A DNA stretch of 52,642 bases from Paludibacteraceae bacterium (GTDB taxonomy: Bacteria; Bacteroidota; Bacteroidia; Bacteroidales; Paludibacteraceae): assembly GCA_017457295.1 (NCBI GenBank), contig JAFTHS010000012.1, positions 1-52,642 of the forward strand, given 5' to 3'. Shown piece by piece: positions 34,372 to 44,222 of this stretch; position 1 is the first letter of the stretch; every line of letters begins with the position of its first letter. The notes under the pieces were generated by a model. It saw only the letters and a program-made list of their open reading frames with translations. It did not search any database and was not told the DNA's origin. The position numbers were made by a program, and so were the translations under genes.

Positions 34372-36789
34372 TTATCGAATAATCTTGTGTTGGTTAACGA
34401 TATATAAACCACTAGGTAGTGGAGAAAGGTCAATGGTCTCATTGTTGGAACTCAACACGCATTGGCCTGCCAGGTTATATACTAGCACATTAGGTACACC
34501 TGTCACTACGTATTGGTATTCGCCTACTCGCTGGATGCCATCTTGAGGTTGTACCTCGGTGATTGAGGTCACACCTTCCTTGTACTCCAATGCTCCCACG
34601 CATGCTTTGATAGCTCGAGTATTGTGTATTTGGTCGTATTTCAAATAGTTTGATTTACTACCATCTCCGTCAATATCGAATCCAAATGCTGATTCACACA
34701 AGCGGTGATTGGTAGTGAGATAACATAGATTGAATCCATTCAGCATCTTGCTCTTCAGCACATATGTACCATTCTCTCGAACATCTGCTGTAAAGACTTT
34801 TCCATTCCATAAGCCAGCAATGGTATTGACCAAGTCGTTTTCCCAGTCTGCTATACTTTCGCTGCTAGAAAGTAGGTTCTCGGAATTGCGCCAAAGGGTT
34901 TCTGCATTAGCTATAGTATAGTCCACATACTCGTATTCAGTGTCGCTCGCTTTCTCTGCGTTGGCTAACAACAGGTTATTCATCATGCACGACTTACCCT
35001 GTGCGATACGCAATGCGCCACCACCAAAAGTTGCTTTTGTACCCGCAAATACGGTATGGTTGCCTATGAACGAGCAGTGTGCGATATTGAAGAGTTGTGT
35101 ATCATTATTCATCTTGGCATAAAGTCCTGCGCCGCCAAAGTCTTTAGTAGCAGTAGCAAGTCCCTTCTTGGCAATCAGTTGGTTGTTTAAGAAGGAGTTG
35201 TTGACCAAGTGCGCAGCAGCACTATATTGGTCAGCCACGATGGTGAGCGCACCTTGCTTATTAGAGATATTATCGTAGAAACCATTGCATTGGATATTCA
35301 ATACGCGACCGCCATTCACATATAGAGCAGCACCTGTAGGGGAGCCATTGTGGTGGAATTTGCTGTCGATAATGGTCAAAGACTCCATCGTTTCCGCATA
35401 GATAGCGCCACCTGATGTTTTAGCAGTATCGTTGTTAAAGACACAATTCTCGATATAGGTGTCGTGCGTATTGGCATATAAAGCACCTGCATTGGTGGTA
35501 GATTGGCTATTGGAGAAGCGGCAATTGTAGAGATTCAGTTTGCTGCCGTTGATGGCCAATAATCCACCTCCCAAAGCACTTGTAGAAGAACCATTCTCCA
35601 AGTGCAAATTATATAATGTCAGCGAATAATATTGTGGGATATTAAACACTTGTTTCGCCTCTTTTTGACGCAATTTAGATACACCGACCACGTCGCTGAA
35701 TTGCTTGTCGTAGCCACCGACAAAGGTCAAACTAACCGTAGGTTGGATGGTGGCATCAAGTTCGTATTCACCCTGAGCCAAGTAGATGGTATCATTCATA
35801 GTGGCTTTAGCCACAGCAACCAATAGTTCGTCGGTATTGGTGACTTGGTAGCTAGTAGGCGAAGGAGTTTCCTGGAATTTGTAGCGCACCAACACAGGGA
35901 AGTGATCCGATGGTGCGAGGGCGCGATTATAATCCTCGGTGATAATTTCTCGGCTCAGTGGTACGATATTGTCATAAAACTGATAGTCGAACTCGCTACC
36001 TGAGCAGTTGGCATTGGTAGCAGGATACCAGTTGGATCCTGTATGCGTGATATTGCCTTTCGGATTACATGTTGTAGTGGTATGTAGCGCAGCATCGTAG
36101 AATTGGCTCATATAATTGCGATAGGTATCCTCGTGCGAGCGATGCATATTGAAGTCCCCCACCAACACCACAGGTGTTTCTCCCACTAATTCACGCAACA
36201 TACGAGCGTTGAGTTCTGCTCCATAGACGCCAGATGAAGCAAGACTATAATTCATATGCGTGCACGCAAAATAGAACTCTGTTTGCGATGCATTATCGCG
36301 GAATAAAATCCATTCTAAGGTTCGTGCGATGGTATTGGCATCGCCAAAGTATTTCCAGCTAAGACCCGGTGTAGATGGATGCTCGTTGATATACCACATA
36401 CCTTTGTCCACCACCGTGTATTTGCTTTTCTTGTAGAAGATAGCATTGTACGAGTAGTTCTTGCCTTCTCTTTCCACGGCATAGTTATCATAATCAGGCA
36501 ACATGTCAATCAGGTCCTGCAATTGTGATTTGCCTGTCTGAGAATCCTTGTTGTTACCAGTCACTTCTTGGAAACCAACGATGTCGAAATCATAGTCTTT
36601 GACAATGTTGGTGACTGCTGTTCTACGGTTTGCCCATAATTTGTCGCCTGTATCACCATTATTCGCATTGACATAGCGAATGTTATAGGTGGCAAAACGA
36701 TGCACTCCGGCCTCTTCAGCCATAGCAGGCGCAATGCCTGCTATGGTGAGAGTCAGAGCGAATATTATTTTCAAAAAATCTACTCGCAT
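34372..36789 (-). CDS. Secreted EEP-family phosphodiesterase fused to a beta-helix domain
   Basis: An 805-residue protein with signal peptide (about 1-24, ending APAMA). Residues 30-305 are an endonuclease/exonuclease/phosphatase (DNase I-like) domain with its full active site: Asn36 (TYNIRY), Glu75 (GFQEV), His178 (CTHMN), Asp212 and Asn214 (VGDFNM), Asp295-His296 (SDHFPVL). Residues about 315-690 are right-handed beta-helix rungs (GGALYANTHDTYIENCVF and alike). The end, VYNLAGQCVLSS...LPSGLYIV...KIIR, resembles a T9SS sorting domain. The family cleaves phosphodiesters in DNA, sphingomyelin or other phospho-alcohols. Here a phosphoglycerol polymer is plausible; extracellular DNA is the alternative. 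Confidence 0.85.
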   Translation of the reverse strand: MRVDFLKIIFALTLTIAGIAPAMAEEAGVHRFATYNIRYVNANNGDTGDKLWANRRTAVTNIVKDYDFDIVGFQEVTGNNKDSQTGKSQLQDLIDMLPDYDNYAVEREGKNYSYNAIFYKKSKYTVVDKGMWYINEHPSTPGLSWKYFGDANTIARTLEWILFRDNASQTEFYFACTHMNYSLASSGVYGAELNARMLRELVGETPVVLVGDFNMHRSHEDTYRNYMSQFYDAALHTTTTCNPKGNITHTGSNWYPATNANCSGSEFDYQFYDNIVPLSREIITEDYNRALAPSDHFPVLVRYKFQETPSPTSYQVTNTDELLVAVAKATMNDTIYLAQGEYELDATIQPTVSLTFVGGYDKQFSDVVGVSKLRQKEAKQVFNIPQYYSLTLYNLHLENGSSTSALGGGLLAINGSKLNLYNCRFSNSQSTTNAGALYANTHDTYIENCVFNNDTAKTSGGAIYAETMESLTIIDSKFHHNGSPTGAALYVNGGRVLNIQCNGFYDNISNKQGALTIVADQYSAAAHLVNNSFLNNQLIAKKGLATATKDFGGAGLYAKMNNDTQLFNIAHCSFIGNHTVFAGTKATFGGGALRIAQGKSCMMNNLLLANAEKASDTEYEYVDYTIANAETLWRNSENLLSSSESIADWENDLVNTIAGLWNGKVFTADVRENGTYVLKSKMLNGFNLCYLTTNHRLCESAFGFDIDGDGSKSNYLKYDQIHNTRAIKACVGALEYKEGVTSITEVQPQDGIQRVGEYQYVVTGVPNVLVYNLAGQCVLSSNNETIDLSPLPSGLYIVNQHKIIR

Positions 36790-36798
36790 AATTGATTG

Positions 36799-38406
36799 TT
36801 ATTTAATGATTTTTACACCATTGCAGATGTACATACCACTTGGCAATGCTTGGAAGTCTTTACCAATAGCTTGACCTTGCAATGTATAATAGATACCATC
36901 TTGGATAGCATTTGCAGCTACGTTCTCAACACCAGTTGCAGGAGCTTGTGCATTCACATCAACAGAACCAGACATGGTAGTAGCAGCGCGTTTGTAGCCG
37001 CGTTGATCTACAGTGAGGTCCATCACATCGGTCACAGCTTTTTCCATATTCCATGCAGCTACAGCAGTTTGCAAATCAGCTACAGCCAAGCTAGTTGCTT
37101 GTTCTGCAAGAGGCATAAATGATTGAGAGAAGCCACCATTATTTGCCAATACGGAAGTACCAAAGATCTTCTCTTGAGTATTTACATCATCAGCAGAAGT
37201 AGTCAACTTATCAGTTGCAGCAAAAGTTACACCAGCACCATTGAGGTTCATTGTACCGAAGATATTATAACCAGCGGTCTGAACCTTACATGTTCCGTAT
37301 TGTATTTCTACTACAGATTTATTCGAATTATAGTTATCTGCCGCTGCAGGATTTACCATGATGTTATTAGCAAAATAAGTAGTTGAGAATTGACCAGCAC
37401 GATATGCACCACCTACCCATTTATCCTTATCAGTACCCACATTGTTAACAAACGTATTATTAATCAAATACGCTTGTGGAGCGTTTGAACCATCATTTTG
37501 AGCACCACCCAGAGCAATCACACCACCGCGATTAACTGTACCTGCTGTTACGGTACAGTTGATCATATACAATGTTCCACCTGTATCTGCTAGAGAAAGT
37601 GTACCACCATAATTACCAGTAGTGGCGTTGTCGGTAAACTCGCAACGCTCAAACAACGCTAAAGTATTATTCAGTGCGCCTCCAGCCTCATCTGTATTAG
37701 ATGAGTTAGATTCACGAGCACGAATAAGAACTGCAGAACCTGCACCAGGACTTCTGTTACCCTCAAATACACAATCAAATACGCGCACTTGTGAACCCCA
37801 AACAACGAGAGCAGCGTTGTTTTGTGCTTCTGGAGCAATATTGTTGATAAACTTGCAGAAATGAAGATCCAACTTTGTGTGTTTTGCAAAGAGCATATTA
37901 CCCCAGTACTTGCCATCTTGACGCGCACCATCACGGAAAGTAACACCCCAGATTTGTGTCAGAGGAGCATCCTTGTAGAATTGGCCGTCCTTTTTTTCAC
38001 CTTCTTGACCAGCAAGACCTACATATACGAAAGCATAGTCCTTATTGTCACCCTTGCCGTCGTTATCCAAGTCAGCGGAGAATACAGATTGGCCTGCAGT
38101 AGTATAGTCAATATCGGTGTTAGTACCAGTCATAGTAGTAGGATAACCACCTTTGATGATTACGCCTTGTGTGATATTCCACTTATTGGTAGTTCCATCA
38201 GGTGCATACTTACCTTCCATCAAATAGAACTCGTCGCCTACTTCTGCTCCCGCAACAGAAGCACCCAAATATTCACCAGCAGCTGCATTCTCCCAAGAAG
38301 AACCGTCAGCATCGCCATTCCCCTCTGGAGAGAAGAAATACTTTGTTTGTGCATTAGCGCCTACTCCAACTGCTAATGCAAGCATTAAGAATAAAGATTT
38401 TTTCAT
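36799..38406 (-). CDS. Surface beta-helix protein with C-terminal sorting-like tail
   Basis: A 535-residue protein with signal peptide MKKSLFLMLALAVGVGANAQ. The body is a right-handed parallel beta-helix (GVTFRDGARQDGKYWGNMLF, CEFTDNATTGNYGGTLSLAD, FVNNVGTDKDKWVGGAYRAG). The last 40 residues (IQDGIYYTLQGQAIGKDF...LPSGMYICNGVKIIK) match the tail of the EEP fusion. No catalytic motif of a known polysaccharide lyase or hydrolase is evident. It may bind or cleave the glycan at the cell surface. It lies 86 bp after susD, behind a hairpin, and 9 bp before the EEP fusion. Confidence 0.8.
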   Translation of the reverse strand: MKKSLFLMLALAVGVGANAQTKYFFSPEGNGDADGSSWENAAAGEYLGASVAGAEVGDEFYLMEGKYAPDGTTNKWNITQGVIIKGGYPTTMTGTNTDIDYTTAGQSVFSADLDNDGKGDNKDYAFVYVGLAGQEGEKKDGQFYKDAPLTQIWGVTFRDGARQDGKYWGNMLFAKHTKLDLHFCKFINNIAPEAQNNAALVVWGSQVRVFDCVFEGNRSPGAGSAVLIRARESNSSNTDEAGGALNNTLALFERCEFTDNATTGNYGGTLSLADTGGTLYMINCTVTAGTVNRGGVIALGGAQNDGSNAPQAYLINNTFVNNVGTDKDKWVGGAYRAGQFSTTYFANNIMVNPAAADNYNSNKSVVEIQYGTCKVQTAGYNIFGTMNLNGAGVTFAATDKLTTSADDVNTQEKIFGTSVLANNGGFSQSFMPLAEQATSLAVADLQTAVAAWNMEKAVTDVMDLTVDQRGYKRAATTMSGSVDVNAQAPATGVENVAANAIQDGIYYTLQGQAIGKDFQALPSGMYICNGVKIIK

Positions 38407-38456
38407 AATAATAAAATTTAATTGTTAATAAATGATTTGTTAAATTATAATAGGAT

Positions 38457-38486
38457 GGAATTCGCTCTCCGTAAAGAACGAATTCC
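38457..38486. other. Hairpin between susD and the beta-helix gene
   Basis: A perfect 8 bp inverted repeat, GGAATTCG (38457-38464) / CGAATTCC (38479-38486), with a 14 nt loop sits 7 bp after the susD stop. There is no T-run on the minus strand, so it is more likely an mRNA 3'-end stabiliser or attenuator that keeps susCD message above that of the downstream genes. Confidence 0.6.
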
Positions 38487-38492
38487 GACCAA

Positions 38493-40256
38493 TTAATTTG
38501 CAAATGTCAAACCATCGTTCCAGCCAGGGTTTTGAGTCAATGCACCGTTGGTAAGTACGCGCTCGTTGGTAGGAATAGGATAGAGATAATCTTTGTTTTC
38601 ATCGAATTGGAAATTCAGCGTACTGAATGCCCACATGTTGCCTAAAGTGCCGTTGGTAAGGATAACATCACTACCCAAATAGAGTTTGGTGATACCAATA
38701 CCGCCTCCTCCTGTTTGTCCCTCTTCCATGAGGTTGATGCTTGCCTTACCAGAACCCGTCATATCGTATTTGCCAGGTCCTGGGAAATAGATACCTAAAT
38801 AGGGTTGGGTAAATGCCTTACCCTCGCGCCAACGCATGATATCCCAATAGTGTAATCCCTCGAGTGGTGTCTCAATGAGTCGCTCACGGCGAATCTCCAT
38901 GATTACCCCCTTGTTGGCAGATTGAGATACATTAGGATAGCACTTCTCCATATACGCACATGGATTAGCATTAGCTGTAGCCATATCCAAGTGAGGCATA
39001 CCTACACGGTCGCGCAACACATTGATACTCTTGTCCAAATCAGCCTGTGTGAGTGTACCTAATTCAGCCTTAGCCTCAGCAAAGTTAAGCAATACCTCAC
39101 CCATACGGAAGATTGGCAAACAAACCAAAGAAGCATCCCACGTATTGTATTTCTTCTCCATGACATACTTGATATACTTGTATCCAGTAGAAGACTGCTT
39201 GAGATCCACAGGGTAGGTCTTAGTCTCGCCATATTGGATGTATCCAGGAGTGTGAATGGTCTGCGCCATACGAGGATCGCGATTTTTACACTCCTCTACA
39301 TATCCCAACGTATCATAGCCCTGTATGTCAGTAAAGCGAGTGCCATCGACATTGAGATACATATTTACATGGCGTTTGGTAAAGCCCGTAGTACGAGCCA
39401 CAGACCAAGCATTAGCATTGTTCTTGATGTTCAAGTCTGCACTATAGCAGCGTGCCCAGATAAACTCTTTAGGATTAGCATTGAGCGAAGCAAACAAATC
39501 GCGATAGGGTTGCTCACCATCTGAATAAATAGTATAGCCACTCTCGTTCATCAATATCTCAGCGGCTTCTGCTGATGTAGCGAGCAAGTCCTCCCAAGGT
39601 AGATTATTGGGATTGAAGGTTTTGCCAGCATGATACTTACGGAAGGTACCTTCAAACAAGCAAACACGTGACTTAAGTGCCAATGCAGTCCACTTATTTA
39701 CCTCATATGGAGTGTGAGTTTCTGGCAGATTTTCAATAGCGAAATCCAAATCAGCAATGATACTATCCACTACCAACTGACGGCTATCACGAGGTTTTGC
39801 CAATAGTTCTTTGTCATCAGAATTCACTACTTGGCTGTACCAAGGTACATCGCCATAGTTACGTACCTTCGAGAAATAGAAATATGCACGGAAGAAGCGC
39901 GCCACACCATCGTAATGCGCACGCGCGTCCTCGTCATCGCAGTTGGATGAATAAGAGAGGTAGAAATTGATTTTGCGTAGTACTTCCCAGTTCCACTTGC
40001 TGTCTGTCTCAGGGATGAGGCGTGTGCCTTGTACATCACGACTAGGAACAGGAGCTACAAAGTGATCACCTTCCTCCTCATACATTTCTGTGCCAGTAGG
40101 CATGAGTTTGTAGAAGTAGTTGGTGTATAAGCGCAATTCTTGTTCAGAAGAGAAATAGGTCTCAGGTGCCAATTTATCTTCTGGGTACTTATCCATACTA
40201 CATGCAGCAAGCAGGAGTACAGAAGTTAAGACAACAAAAAATGATATTTTTTTCAT
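38493..40256 (-). CDS. SusD/RagB-family outer-membrane lipoprotein
   Basis: A 587-residue protein, lipidated at Cys19 (LLLAACS). The N-terminal pattern MDKYPEDKLAPETYFSSEQE, the TPR-rich SusD domain (DVPWYSQVVNSDDKELLAKP; NKWTALALKSRVCLFEGTFRKY) and the C-terminal part (GVIMEIRRERLIETPLEGLHYWDIMRWREGK) are classic. SusD proteins cap the SusC channel and bind the incoming ligand on the cell surface. It directly follows susC (16 bp). Ligand specificity cannot be read from sequence. Confidence 0.96.
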   Translation of the reverse strand: MKKISFFVVLTSVLLLAACSMDKYPEDKLAPETYFSSEQELRLYTNYFYKLMPTGTEMYEEEGDHFVAPVPSRDVQGTRLIPETDSKWNWEVLRKINFYLSYSSNCDDEDARAHYDGVARFFRAYFYFSKVRNYGDVPWYSQVVNSDDKELLAKPRDSRQLVVDSIIADLDFAIENLPETHTPYEVNKWTALALKSRVCLFEGTFRKYHAGKTFNPNNLPWEDLLATSAEAAEILMNESGYTIYSDGEQPYRDLFASLNANPKEFIWARCYSADLNIKNNANAWSVARTTGFTKRHVNMYLNVDGTRFTDIQGYDTLGYVEECKNRDPRMAQTIHTPGYIQYGETKTYPVDLKQSSTGYKYIKYVMEKKYNTWDASLVCLPIFRMGEVLLNFAEAKAELGTLTQADLDKSINVLRDRVGMPHLDMATANANPCAYMEKCYPNVSQSANKGVIMEIRRERLIETPLEGLHYWDIMRWREGKAFTQPYLGIYFPGPGKYDMTGSGKASINLMEEGQTGGGGIGITKLYLGSDVILTNGTLGNMWAFSTLNFQFDENKDYLYPIPTNERVLTNGALTQNPGWNDGLTFAN

Positions 40257-40272
40257 ACTATTTTCCTCCTTA

Positions 40273-43200
40273 TTAGAATGTAGCAGTTAGACCAAATGTA
40301 AATGACTTAGCAAAGCCATAGGTAATAGCCTGCGTGAGTGCTGCAGCGGATTCTGGGTCGATGGTATTGCAGTATTTCTTGAGAGGAGAAGTGTACCAGA
40401 GGTTCTCTCCTGAGAAATAGATACGGAACTCAGAGAATACCTTCTTCCAGCAAGGAAGAGTATAGCCAACGGTCAAGTTCTTGAATCGCAGATACCCAAT
40501 GTTTTGTAAATATCGATCATTAGGTTGACCTAACGAGTTTTGAGAACCAAGAGCTTCGTATGCGCGGTAGCGTGGGAAATATGCATCTGGATTATGCTCG
40601 CTCCAAACGAGATCCATAAATCCTTCAGGAATCAGACCTTGGTAAGGACGTGAATATGGTCCCCAGAAAGTGGTAGCCTCGTTGGTAGGATACCAGTCGC
40701 GACGACCTACACCTTGCCAGAACATAGAGAAATCGAAACCGAAGTAGTCGAAGCCGAGACGGAAATTGTAGCTATAGCGTGGAAGGCTATTACCGATAAC
40801 TACGCGATCTCCATAGTCATCTGCTGTAGCCGCACCATTATCAATTGCACCGTCGCCATCGAGGTCAAGATAAATAAGATCGCCTGCGCGTGCACCAGTC
40901 TTGCCGTCCACAGTCACGAGGTTGATATCGCCGTATACGAGCGATTGGTCCACTTCGTATGCAGCAGCTGCTTCATCGGAAGCGAATAGACCACCCGTCT
41001 TGAAGCCCCAGATCTCGCCGAGTCGCATACCCTCGTAGTAGCCCGCTTCGATAACCTTGGTGGGGTTGTCGAACTTGGTGATAGTAGATTGATAGTCACC
41101 CAAACCTGCACTGACTTCGTATTCGAAGTCATGGCCACCAAGTTTCTTATTATCGCGCCAAGAGAGCGCAATCTCCCAACCGATGGTTTGCATGTCAGCA
41201 GCATTGATTTTTGGAGCACTTGCGCCATAAATGGATGGTAAACCTTTACCAGCCACCAACATATCGGTAGTATTGCGGATATAGAAGTCACCAGTGAAGT
41301 TCAAGCGATTGCGGAAAAAGCCCCAGTCCACACCTATGTCATAGGTGGTCATTTTCTCCCATGTGAGGTCGCCCGAGTTAGGTGCACTCTCTGTAGCATA
41401 TTGCAACGCAGTAGCACCATCTAAGGTGATCTTTTGCTCGAAGATGTTATCAACAGAGATAGTTTGATATGCATCGTAATACCCCACTAATTGGTTGCCC
41501 AATTGACCAGCAGAGAAACGCAATTTGCTATTGCTCCAAACATCTGAGATTGGCTCCCAGAATGATTCTTCACTCATACGCCAACCCATACTACCAGCAG
41601 GGAACACGCCCCAGCGGTGACCTTTGGAGAAACGTGAAGAACCATCGGCACGAACAGACATCTCAAAGAGATATTTGCCAGCATAGTCGTAGTTGATACG
41701 TCCGAACACACCATTGGTGACAGCCTCTTGTACTTTTTCGCTGAGTTCGTTTAATTCACCAGTAGCAAAGTTGAAGTTGCTGAGGTCTTCGGTGAGAAGG
41801 TCAAGACGATCAACTACCAAGTCGTGGTAGCGATAATTCTCTCCATTGAAACCTGCCATCATAGTAAGATGATGTTGTCCCCATGTAGGATTCCATGTGA
41901 GGTAGATATTGTAGTTGTGCGTGTTGTAACGCGCTAAAGTCTGTTTGTAGTAATCCACTGAGCGCCAGCTATCCATGAGGATAAGATCGCCACTGACATT
42001 GTCGGTGTAAGGCACTTTAACGGAGCGATTGCTAATCTCTTTCATGCGCCACTTGAAGGAATAATCAGCAGTCAGGGTGAGGTTCTTTGCCAAATCAATA
42101 TCCAAACGATTTTGGATAACCATCTCGTTGTTTTTCTCAGCGTTCTTGTGTCCGCCATATTGCAGCAAGGCATTCATACCATCACCCACCGTACCAGCGC
42201 CATTATATACAAAATAGTTCATATACACTGGTGTGCCGTCGGGGTTGTTGGCTGGCACGAAAGGCAAAGCGTGTAACGAACCTACACGGAAGACCTCGCG
42301 TACAGACTCGGTACCTGGGTAAGTGTATTTAGAGTTGAAGAAACTGAAGTTAACGCCATAGCGCAACCAAGGGCGGATATTGATATTCACTTTTGCACGG
42401 GTGGAGAAGTTCTGCCATTTGTCGGTATTGATAGCGATCATACCATCCTCGTTGTAATAGCGTCCGCTGACATAGTAGTTGACCTTTTCGTTGCCACCTG
42501 TGACAGAAATGTTGTAGTCCTGCATAGGGCGGTTTTTCTTGTAGTAGTGGTCGTACCAATTGCAGTTGGCATAATACTTGTATCGCCCATCCGATTGTGC
42601 TACAGCCCAAGGACGTTCAGGGTCTTCTTCGGTTTGGCCATAGCGCATCCACAATTCAGCATAATCGGCTTCGTTGTAGGTGGTCATGTTGTAGTTGGCA
42701 TGATGGTGCATAAAGAGGTCGTTGATATACGCAGACATGAAACCATCGGTGATGAAATCGGTACTGGTGGTTTGCGTTTTCCAACCTGCTTTAGCATCAA
42801 GAGTAACAGTAGGAGCCTTGCCCTCTGCACCCTTTTTGGTAGTAACGAGGATGACACCAGCCGCCGCTTTGGCACCGTAGATAGCAGATGCAGATGCATC
42901 TTTGAGCACGGAGATTGACTCTACGTCGTTGTTGTTGACACGCTTTAGGTCCATCTCCACACCATCTACCAATATCAACGGTTTTACACCACTATTGATA
43001 GAAGCTACACCACGAATGTCAATTTTGAAGTCAGAGTTAGGACTACCGGCATTCATTGTAATATTGAGTGAGGGATCGGCACCTTGAAGAGCCGTTGCCA
43101 TGTTTTGGGTAGGACGACCTGCCACTTCTTCTGCGGTTACCACAGATACAGCACCTGTAAGGTTCACCTTCTTTTGTGCACCATATCCGACTACCACGAC

Positions 43201-43761
43201 CTCATCTAGTTGCTCAGCATCCTCTTGCAATGTGACATTATAAGACGTGGTTGTAGCAGCAACACGCAATTCATAGGTTTTATAGCCTATATATGAAATT
43301 TGAAGATATTGACCAGGTTTGACATTGCTCAACGAAAAGTTACCATCAAAATCGGTGATTGTACCATTATCGGTATTTTTCACACGAACGGTAGCTCCAA
43401 TAATAGGGAAATTGGTAGCATCAACTACTACACCATCTATGGTTTTCCCTACTACTGATTGCTCTTTTTCTTTGTTGGAAAGTGCTATCACATTGTTATC
43501 CATGATGGTATAAACAATGGTAGTCCCCTGGAATAAAGTATTGAGTGCAACTTCCAGAGGGGTTTGGTCGAAAGCAACAGAAACTATATGATCTAGACCT
43601 ACTAGACTAGTAGAATTATAGAAGAAATGATATCCAGAAGCTTGTTCGAATGGTTGCAATACATCACGAATCGGTTTTTCCGATATGTTCAATGTGACAC
43701 TTTGTGCCATCATTGTGATGGCGCAGCAGATAGAAAAGAATATAAATAATATGCGTTTCAT
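40273..43761 (-). CDS. SusC/RagA-family TonB-dependent transporter with STN domain
   Basis: An 1162-residue outer-membrane receptor. After the signal peptide, residues about 21-97 form an STN (secretin/TonB short N-terminal) domain, which talks to a FecR anti-sigma factor. A carboxypeptidase-regulatory-like beta domain follows (about 105-180), then the TonB box LDEVVVVGYG (185-194), plug (GAVSVVTAEEVAGRPTQNMA onward; GVKPLILVDGVEMD) and 22-strand barrel ending FGLTATF with terminal Phe. The STN domain and the sigma/FecR pair at the operon head indicate that ligand passage induces the locus by transmembrane signalling. It forms a pair with the SusD gene. Confidence 0.96.
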   Translation of the reverse strand: MKRILFIFFSICCAITMMAQSVTLNISEKPIRDVLQPFEQASGYHFFYNSTSLVGLDHIVSVAFDQTPLEVALNTLFQGTTIVYTIMDNNVIALSNKEKEQSVVGKTIDGVVVDATNFPIIGATVRVKNTDNGTITDFDGNFSLSNVKPGQYLQISYIGYKTYELRVAATTTSYNVTLQEDAEQLDEVVVVGYGAQKKVNLTGAVSVVTAEEVAGRPTQNMATALQGADPSLNITMNAGSPNSDFKIDIRGVASINSGVKPLILVDGVEMDLKRVNNNDVESISVLKDASASAIYGAKAAAGVILVTTKKGAEGKAPTVTLDAKAGWKTQTTSTDFITDGFMSAYINDLFMHHHANYNMTTYNEADYAELWMRYGQTEEDPERPWAVAQSDGRYKYYANCNWYDHYYKKNRPMQDYNISVTGGNEKVNYYVSGRYYNEDGMIAINTDKWQNFSTRAKVNINIRPWLRYGVNFSFFNSKYTYPGTESVREVFRVGSLHALPFVPANNPDGTPVYMNYFVYNGAGTVGDGMNALLQYGGHKNAEKNNEMVIQNRLDIDLAKNLTLTADYSFKWRMKEISNRSVKVPYTDNVSGDLILMDSWRSVDYYKQTLARYNTHNYNIYLTWNPTWGQHHLTMMAGFNGENYRYHDLVVDRLDLLTEDLSNFNFATGELNELSEKVQEAVTNGVFGRINYDYAGKYLFEMSVRADGSSRFSKGHRWGVFPAGSMGWRMSEESFWEPISDVWSNSKLRFSAGQLGNQLVGYYDAYQTISVDNIFEQKITLDGATALQYATESAPNSGDLTWEKMTTYDIGVDWGFFRNRLNFTGDFYIRNTTDMLVAGKGLPSIYGASAPKINAADMQTIGWEIALSWRDNKKLGGHDFEYEVSAGLGDYQSTITKFDNPTKVIEAGYYEGMRLGEIWGFKTGGLFASDEAAAAYEVDQSLVYGDINLVTVDGKTGARAGDLIYLDLDGDGAIDNGAATADDYGDRVVIGNSLPRYSYNFRLGFDYFGFDFSMFWQGVGRRDWYPTNEATTFWGPYSRPYQGLIPEGFMDLVWSEHNPDAYFPRYRAYEALGSQNSLGQPNDRYLQNIGYLRFKNLTVGYTLPCWKKVFSEFRIYFSGENLWYTSPLKKYCNTIDPESAAALTQAITYGFAKSFTFGLTATF

Positions 43762-43772
43762 AATCTTATCAG

Positions 43773-44213
43773 TTATTTAATAGTGTCTTGAACAGTAATT
43801 GTAATAGGAATTTCAACTTTGTAGAACTCCCAATTAGGATACTGTAATTTACCAAAGAAATACAGTTTCACTTCTCCAGGCTCGGTAAGTACAATGGGAG
43901 ATGATGTAGCCACATACTTTCCTGCTTCGTTTTGAGCAAAGGTTTGAAAATCTGCAGTTAATTCATGATTACCAAACCACCAACTGGCATAAAACCAATA
44001 CTGGTTATCATCCTCAAAAAGCTCTTCTGAGCCTGTTGTAAGACGTTCTATAGAACAAGTGATAGTATCCCCTATAGCATAGGAATCTAGTTGAGGAGAA
44101 ATTGTGATATTGCTGAATGTAGGAAGAACCACGGTTGACCTCGGCTCACAAGAAGCCAAAGTCAACGCCGTGATAACCATCAACAATATGCATTTAGCAA
44201 ATTGTTTCATCAT
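43773..44213 (-). CDS. Small lipoprotein of unknown function in SusCD operon
   Basis: A 146-residue protein with signal peptide and lipobox LTLASC (lipidated Cys22, MMKQFAKCILLMVITALTLA before it). The mature part is about 120 residues, rich in beta-strand-forming residues (FSNITISPQLDSYAIGDTIT; TEPGEVKLYFFGKLQYPNWE), suggesting a single immunoglobulin-like or carbohydrate-binding-module-like sandwich with surface aromatics (YWFYASWWFG). I recognise no family. It lies between the beta-helix gene and susC, so it could be an extra surface glycan-binding lipoprotein acting with SusD. Confidence 0.75.
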   Translation of the reverse strand: MMKQFAKCILLMVITALTLASCEPRSTVVLPTFSNITISPQLDSYAIGDTITCSIERLTTGSEELFEDDNQYWFYASWWFGNHELTADFQTFAQNEAGKYVATSSPIVLTEPGEVKLYFFGKLQYPNWEFYKVEIPITITVQDTIK

Positions 44214-44222
44214 AAGAAATTA

